Below are positions 59,147-64,000 of a stretch of DNA of 64,000 nucleotides, piece by piece. The notes below the pieces were generated by a model. That model searched no databases. It saw only the letters and a list, made by a program, of their open reading frames with translations, and was not told the origin of the DNA. Both the position numbers and the translations under genes were made by a program. The DNA comes from Lathyrus oleraceus. Its lineage: Eukaryota > Streptophyta > Magnoliopsida > Fabales > Fabaceae. The stretch is from assembly GCF_024323335.1 (NCBI RefSeq), contig NC_066579.1, forward strand, positions 126,378,854 to 126,442,853, written 5' to 3'. The number at the start of each line of letters is the position of its first letter. Position 1 is the stretch's first letter.

Positions 59147-59192
59147 GAACTACGAGGTTTTGATCCTAATCTATTTTTAGATGGTACGTAGG
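59147..59192 (+). promoter_or_regulatory. LTR hairpin 1, Ogre C
   Basis: GAACTACG ... ATCTA-TTTT-TAGAT ... TACGTAGG. Outer arms CTACG/CGTAG and a 5-bp inner stem. In copies A/B the inner stem is ATCTTT/AAAGAT and in the solo LTR TCTCAT/ATGAGA. Confidence 0.55.
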
Positions 59193-59323
59193 TAGTGGAT
59201 TTATCCATTCAAACACAAAATTGTAAATAATTTGTACAGTCTTCTCTCATCTCCCCAATCATGTTTGCACAAATAATTTTCACAAATACCAACCTACCTT
59301 ACAACAAATTGTGAAAAGGGCTC

Positions 59324-59339
59324 CCTAGGAGTACCTAGG
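59324..59339 (+). promoter_or_regulatory. LTR hairpin 2, Ogre C
   Basis: CCTAGG-AGTA-CCTAGG, followed at 59346 by GGGTGCTTAAAACCTTCCC, a block shared by all LTRs in the window. Confidence 0.55.
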
Positions 59340-59480
59340 ATGTTTTGGGTGCTTAAAACCTTCCCATTGCATAACCAACCCCCTTACCCCAATCTCTGAC
59401 ATTTTTATTAGTTTTTGATTCGATAAAACTTCTCGGTTTTTGTTCGCTTTCTAACCTTTCCTTTGGATAAATAGAAGTGT

Positions 59481-59491
59481 GGTGGCGACTC
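59481..59491 (+). promoter_or_regulatory. PBS-like motif inside the LTR
   Basis: GGTGGCGACTC, 62 nt before the LTR end. The true PBS (59560) starts TGGCGACTC in the same orientation. Confidence 0.5.
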
Positions 59492-59553
59492 GATTTGTAT
59501 GATTTACTTTTGATTTAGTCCATAAATCTAAAGGTAACGAATACCCCGCTACA

Positions 59554-60479
59554 GAAAAGTGGCGACTCTACTTGGGATTTGGTTTGCCTAGTGGGTTTTG
59601 CCTACTTTTCACATTTGTTGTATTGTATTGTATATTATTTTTTGTGACATATTTTTGTGCAATTTGGGATTATTGTATTGATTGTAATGTATGAATTGCT
59701 TGATATATTAATTGCTTGTATGCTTGGTGATCTTTGTGAGATGATTTCTATACCCGAACTCGAGTGCACTTAGGATAGGAGAATGGCATATTCTTGTTGA
59801 CTTGTGTGGAGTTATTCCTTAGCAAGTTGACTTGCAAGCCCATTCACTTGGTGGAGGTTATGTTGGGATCGATAATATCACACGAGTAGTCGTGGTTAGG
59901 CATTACTCTTTCCAATATAGACCTTAGAAGCCAAGAACCTTAGTTTACCAAGCCTATCTTGGCCTTTTTTAAGATGTAGTGCGAAGGTCGTTCAAATGTA
60001 AGATTTGATACGATTGTTACGCGATACTACACTCATAAGAGTCTCTCTTGAGAATATTTTTGGAATACGAGTAGTCGTTTATCCGATAATATCTGAAAGA
60101 TGGGATGATGACTATGGGAACCTCTTGTAGAACATGATTGGTAGGTTTAAACCATAGTACACTCCCTTTGGGTGGTTCTTAACCGAGACTTCATGCTCGT
60201 GACTTGCAACAAACCCTTGATTCATGGTTGATCTGTTCTTGTGTATCCTTAATATCAATGGAACTTGGGTGTTGATAAGGTGTAAACCATAATCCACCAA
60301 AATGGATGATTGATATTAAGGATGACTTGATCCATCCCATGACCTTTGTGTGGTGTGCTTTACTTGATCCTTGAGTGTGATTGTTGCATCCATGCATTCA
60401 TGCATTCATTCACATCCATATCATTAACAATGAGAAAATTTTCAAGGAACTTAAGAGGTCTATTTGCAAATTTTCAAAC
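59554..60479 (+). other. 5' leader of Ogre C
   Basis: 926 bp colinear with 17983-17061 and 31604-30681 (reversed). No supported gene. Confidence 0.75.
59560..59577 (+). other. Primer-binding site, Ogre C (diverged)
   Basis: TGGCGACTCTACTTGGGA: the first 10 bases match copies A/B, then two substitutions. Confidence 0.8.
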
Positions 60480-61931
60480 ATGGATAGACAAAGAAGGAAT
60501 ACGAAGAAGTACAGTTTCAGACAACCCGACTTGAAAGAGTTAAGGAGCTTGACATCCTATGTATTAGATCCCTTGGAGTTCAAGGCTCGTCATGGGAAGC
60601 TTCTGTCTATTCTTGCTACTCAAGTGGATGAAGGTCTGATGAGTGTATTGGTGCAGTTCTATGATCCCTTGTACCGTTGCTTCACATTTCCAGATTTCCA
60701 GCTTTTTCCTACGCTTGAGGAGTATGCCTATCTTGTGGGTATACCTATTCTAGATCAGTTGTCGTTCAGTGGCTTAGAGAGGGTTCCTACTTCTCAAGAG
60801 ATTGCTGATCTGTTGCATATAGATGAATCTCTGGTTGATGCTCATATGACTACCAAAGGTGGAATTCAAGGTCTCCCATCTGATTTCCTCATTGCTCAAG
60901 CTACTTTGTATGGGAAGGCCATGAGTGAGGACACCTTTGAGGCCATATTTGTACTTCTCAACTATGGGCTAGTGTTATTTCCCAACATCGACAATTTTGT
61001 GGATGTGAACGCTATTAGGATTTTCTCTACTCTTAATCCTGTTCTGACTCTGTTGGGTGACAGTTATTTCTCTTTGCATATGAGGAATGCAAAGGGTGGT
61101 GGTACCATTGTGTGTTGTTTGCCTCTGTTGTACAAGTGGTTTATTTCGCACTTGCCACAGACGATCGCCTTCAAGGAGAACAAAGGATGTCTACAGTGGT
61201 CCACGAGACTTATGTCTCCCACTAATGATGATATCTTTTGGTACAACCGTGTATACGATGGTGTGCAGATTGTCGACTCTTGTGGTGAATTCTCCAATGT
61301 GCCTCTTCTTGGTACATGTGGTGGGATTAACTACAACCCCGTTTTAGCACGTCATCAGCTTGGCTTCCCCTTAAAGGAAAAACCCAATAACATTCTGTTA
61401 GAAGGTGTGTTCTTTCAAGAGGGGAAAGATCCCCAAGGCTTGAAGGGCAGGATGGTTCGCGCTTGGTGCAAGATCCATATGAAGGGAAGGAAAGAGCTTG
61501 GTCCGAAGAACTGTATTGCTTTGGAACCCTATACCTCGTGGGTTAGGAGGAGATCTTCTGAGTACCTTATGCCATATGATTATCCGAGACCTAAACCTTT
61601 GGTTGTGGCTGGGCCTTCAACCCTCCATGGCCAAGGAGTAGAGGAGTTGAGAGACGAAGACCGTTCACGTGCTTGGATCCGTGAGCGAGAGGAGCTACTT
61701 CAGCAGCTTAGAGATAATGATGCATTGATAGAGTTTCTTGAGCATCAGGTTATCGACGAGCCTGATGATGTGGTGACTTCTCTTCTTCCTCAGTCTTCCA
61801 GGTTTTGGAAGAGGAAGTACGATCGACTCGCCAAAGAGAAGGCAGATATGGAGGCAGCCTATGAGAGAGAGGTGAAGAGGCTTCGTGCAGCTTATCTTCC
61901 GGTCTCGAGAGCTTTAGACGATTGTTTCTAG
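60480..61931 (+). CDS. Ogre ORF1 protein (DUF7745-like), intact, 483 aa
   Basis: The only uninterrupted ORF1 here. Start chosen at ATG 60480 ('MDRQRRNTKKY'), where both other copies also have ATG; the frame is open upstream to 60381, but that part is leader sequence. No signal peptide or membrane segment is evident. A globular region (residues about 20-400) has 'YDPLYRCFTFPDFQLFPTLE' and 'MTTKGGIQGLPSDFLIAQAT'. A C-terminal charged helix (about 405-475) is probably a coiled coil. Ogre ORF1 lies before gag and has no known biochemical role; plant proteins of this kind are listed as DUF7745 (from memory). Expression would depend on the LTR at 54730-59553. The element has lost gag and pol, so any protein could only act in trans. 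Confidence 0.85.
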   Translation: MDRQRRNTKKYSFRQPDLKELRSLTSYVLDPLEFKARHGKLLSILATQVDEGLMSVLVQFYDPLYRCFTFPDFQLFPTLEEYAYLVGIPILDQLSFSGLERVPTSQEIADLLHIDESLVDAHMTTKGGIQGLPSDFLIAQATLYGKAMSEDTFEAIFVLLNYGLVLFPNIDNFVDVNAIRIFSTLNPVLTLLGDSYFSLHMRNAKGGGTIVCCLPLLYKWFISHLPQTIAFKENKGCLQWSTRLMSPTNDDIFWYNRVYDGVQIVDSCGEFSNVPLLGTCGGINYNPVLARHQLGFPLKEKPNNILLEGVFFQEGKDPQGLKGRMVRAWCKIHMKGRKELGPKNCIALEPYTSWVRRRSSEYLMPYDYPRPKPLVVAGPSTLHGQGVEELRDEDRSRAWIREREELLQQLRDNDALIEFLEHQVIDEPDDVVTSLLPQSSRFWKRKYDRLAKEKADMEAAYEREVKRLRAAYLPVSRALDDCF

Positions 61932-62124
61932 GGTTCCATAGGATGTCACTTTCCTTCTCTCTTGTATTGTATTTGGTTACCAAGCGTAAAAATTTCCCAA
62001 ATATTATTGATATGATATTTCCATATGTGTCTAAATGATTAATATTTTCAATATTTGCAAATAGGACTCTAAAGTTCCTCTGATTAAAAAATAAATCATA
62101 TGCACAAGCATTGCATGCATCATA

Positions 62125-62476
62125 TGACATGTAGAGATCATTGGGACTCATATATGATGCTTTGAGATAATGTGGATCAATTCTTTGATTGTTCTCTTAG
62201 CCATGAGGGTCTTAAACCCTAGATGTGAACTTGATAGATCAATGGTGATTGTGCCCTACCTACAAAAGAGTTAGGCATATGCAAAGACATATTTTTGGTA
62301 TTTTGGTTAGTAAAATGATAATATACAAGTATGATACAATCATATGGTGCTTGGTGATCTCTCCCAAAACAAACCCAATGAAAGAGGGGTAAGGAGGATG
62401 CTAAGGTGTGATCCCAATGCTAATGCATATGATGAGATATCATGAGGGATCTTAGGGTCAAAATTAGGGTCTTACA
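62125..62476 (-). repeat. H2 3' LTR, proximal part
   Basis: Minus strand TGTAAGACCCTAATTTTGACC at 62476 downward. The first about 190 bp match window positions 1-190 (LTR subfamily B). Interrupted at about 62125 by element C and continued at 54729. Confidence 0.75.
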
Positions 62477-62489
62477 GCTGCCCCTATTT
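62477..62489 (-). other. Polypurine tract of H2
   Basis: Minus strand AAATAGGGGCAGC directly before TGTAAGACCC; primes plus-strand DNA synthesis in LTR elements. Confidence 0.7.
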
Positions 62490-62739
62490 AAGGACTTTCT
62501 AATTGAGGAGGTGAAGGTTAAAATATTCGTATCGACTTAGTAGAATGGGCTTAAACAATAACATAGAAGAAAGTTTGGTCTCTAAGAGACCTCATGATGC
62601 ATATGATATGAATATAAAAGCGAATTCTTTGTGGGGAAATGTTGCCATAAAGGAGAAGACTGCAGAAATAATGGGTAAGAATAAACCTTGCTGGGGAAGA
62701 CTGCAGAAATAGGATTTACAACTACTAGTTACTGGGCAG
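62490..62739 (-). other. H2 3' UTR, unique part
   Basis: Sequence between the polypurine tract and the minisatellite; no gene. It has two short copies of TGGGGAAGACTGCAGAAATA-like sequence at about 62651-62711. Confidence 0.5.
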
Positions 62740-63390
62740 AAGACCAAGGACAAAAATATTTGTCACCGGTTAGGGTGAACATATCTAGGATATACTCAAA
62801 AGGAAAGAAAATCCGTCATCGGTTAGGATGAACATATCAAGGATAGACTTGCCTGAGGATGTCAAGGAGGATATCTGTCACCGGTTAAAATGAACATATC
62901 AAGGATAAACCAACTGAGCAAAAAGTAGGAATTATATCTATCAAATACTGGATAGAATACCATCAAAGAGAAAATCTGTCACCGGTTAAGATGAACATAT
63001 CAAGGATAGACTCTATTGAGGAGTAAAAACAGGAATTACATCTATCAACTATTGGATATAATACCACACGAGAGAGTATCCGTCACTGGTTAAAGTGAAC
63101 ATATCAAGGATAAACTCTGTAGGGGGAAAGTAGGATTTACAACTACTGGTTACTGGGTAGAAGACCACAAAGAGAAGGAAACCCGTCATCGGCTAGGATG
63201 AACATATCAAGGATTAACTCTCTGAGGAACAAAAATAGGGATTACAACTACCTTTTTACTAGGTAGAATACCACAGGATGAGAGTATCCACCGTCGGTTA
63301 GGATGAACAGATCAAGGATAAACTCAAACAGGGGAAGAAAGATATCCGTCACCGATTAGGATGAACATATCAAGGATATACTTCCGGGAA
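62740..63390 (-). repeat. Modular minisatellite in H2 3' UTR
   Basis: Eight copies of a core containing GGATGAACATATCAAGGAT (or near variants) preceded by CCGTCACCGGTTA, starting near 62761, 62813, 62876, 62967, 63078, 63182, 63287 and 63347. A second module (GGAATTACATCTATCAACTA... GGATAGAATACCAC type) lies between some cores, so spacings fall in two classes, about 52-63 and 91-111 bp. Variable tandem repeats in Ogre 3' UTRs are known and can seed satellites. Confidence 0.85.
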
Positions 63391-63836
63391 AAATGAATCC
63401 ACTGGGGACTCTACTGATGGGGAAAACAGAGGTACTTTTGTCGGGTATTGGGCAAGAAGTAACAAACTGCAAACTAAGAAGAATATTACCAGTTACTGGG
63501 TAATAAACTCTTAGGGGACCCAAAGCATCTATCTAGGTAAGAACTAGAAAGAAATAATCAATCAAGACTCAAACCAATGAGGATATGACTCAAGGGGAGT
63601 GATTCCATCCAGATAATACACTGGGGAGGAAACTAAAACAATGCTCATCCACGAGGAAATAACTCAGTGGGGAGAGGAGAAAGGTTTAATTCTTTCTACT
63701 TAAGGGGCCGACACTCTACAATTGAAGGAGGATAAATGCTAGATTTGTATGGGGATAAAGTATCGCCATAACAGAGAATAAGAGTCTTAAACAATGAATC
63801 AATCAATATGATGATACAATTATGAAATTATATGAG

Positions 63837-63879
<43 letters not shown>

Positions 63880-64000
63880 ATGATGATTATGCTGACAAAA
63901 CCATCGCAAAGGATACAAAGGTGTCGCAAAAATTTGAATCATCGGTACAATCCTCAGTCAATCAATAAAATAAGGAGACAAATGCTGGAGAAAAGAGAGA
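63391..64000 (-). other. H2 3' UTR, rest
   Basis: Internal sequence of H2 running out of the window; no ORF. Phrases such as ACTGGGTAATAAAC and ACTGGGGA repeat loosely. Pol of H2 would lie to the right. Confidence 0.5.
63836..63881. repeat. (TATATG)n microsatellite
   Basis: About seven TATATG/TATGTA units in a row inside the H2 3' UTR. Confidence 0.95.

Larger units (their letters stand above)
54730..59553 (+). repeat. Ogre C 5' LTR (4,824 bp)
   Basis: TGTAAGACCCTAATTTTGACC to ...ATACCCCGCTACA. Same family as 31605-36364 but more diverged; lacks the 43-bp-period duplication of copies A and B. TATAAATA at 56241-56248, hairpin 1 at 59147-59192, hairpin 2 at 59324-59339, PBS-like motif at 59481-59491. 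Confidence 0.92.
54730..62124 (+). mobile_element. Truncated Ogre element C
   Basis: Plus strand: full LTR, PBS, leader, ORF1 and the start of the ORF1-gag spacer, then homology to copies A and B stops near 62124 at ...GCATGCATCAT. Gag, pol and 3' LTR are missing. The left flank is ATAGG; without the right end no duplication can be checked. It sits inside the H2 LTR, so it is younger than H2's insertion. Confidence 0.85.

Noticed and set aside
50646..62476. Interpretation as the 3' LTR of H1
   Set aside because: Orientation is opposite to H1 pol and a polypurine tract lies at its right end (62477), so it belongs to a minus-strand element.
62740..63390. CRISPR-like array
   Set aside because: Repeats are imperfect, spacers recur as a second module, and the context is a plant retroelement 3' UTR.

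Overview
The window is plant nuclear repeat DNA. I found no cellular gene, rRNA, tRNA or CRISPR array. The dominant repeats are very large Ty3/gypsy elements of the Ogre/Tat type: LTRs of 4.7-4.8 kb, a primer-binding site TGGCGACTCTGCTGGGGA (the tRNA-Arg type reported for Ogre), an extra ORF1 before gag, an intron between protease and reverse transcriptase, and a second (archaeal-type) RNase H. This combination suggests a large-genome legume, most likely tribe Fabeae (pea, vetch or faba bean group). The species is inferred, not shown.

Layout. Positions 1-7264: plus-strand Ogre-like LTR sequence (subfamily B) that starts about 24 bp before the window. It is split by a minus-strand solo LTR of another family (853-3167, target duplication TGGAC), and its 3' part is repeated in tandem. 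Positions 7265-8960, 36365-38215 and 47578-50645: three pieces of one old, broken plus-strand Tat-type element (called H1): protease/RT, RNase H/aRNH/integrase, then the integrase end and an antisense, intron-bearing plant-mobile-domain-like ORF. Two large insertions split H1, each with a perfect 5-bp target duplication. The first, 8961-36364 (GGTTT), is a minus-strand tandem Ogre complex: LTR - internal B - truncated LTR - internal A - truncated LTR. The second, 38216-47577 (TGGCT), is a complete Sirevirus-type Ty1/copia element with two LTRs, gag-pol and an envelope-like ORF.

Positions 50646-54729 and about 62125-62476: the 3' LTR of a further minus-strand Ogre-like element (H2), whose 3' untranslated region with a modular minisatellite fills 62477-64000. 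H2's LTR is interrupted by a truncated plus-strand Ogre (C, 54730 to about 62124) with a full LTR, PBS and the only uninterrupted ORF1 in the window.

Every pol gene here carries stops, frameshifts or deletions, so none of these copies looks autonomous. Ogre internal regions A and B share several inactivating changes, which argues that the tandem structure arose by duplication or recombination of one defective copy. The most unusual signals are not coding: (1) short hairpins near the 3' end of the LTRs whose stems change in a compensatory way between LTR families; (2) a copy of the PBS core (GGTGGCGACTC) inside each LTR about 55-65 nt before its end; (3) three tandem two-stem hairpins with compensated arms just after the Ogre pol stop; (4) the antisense spliced ORF in H1.
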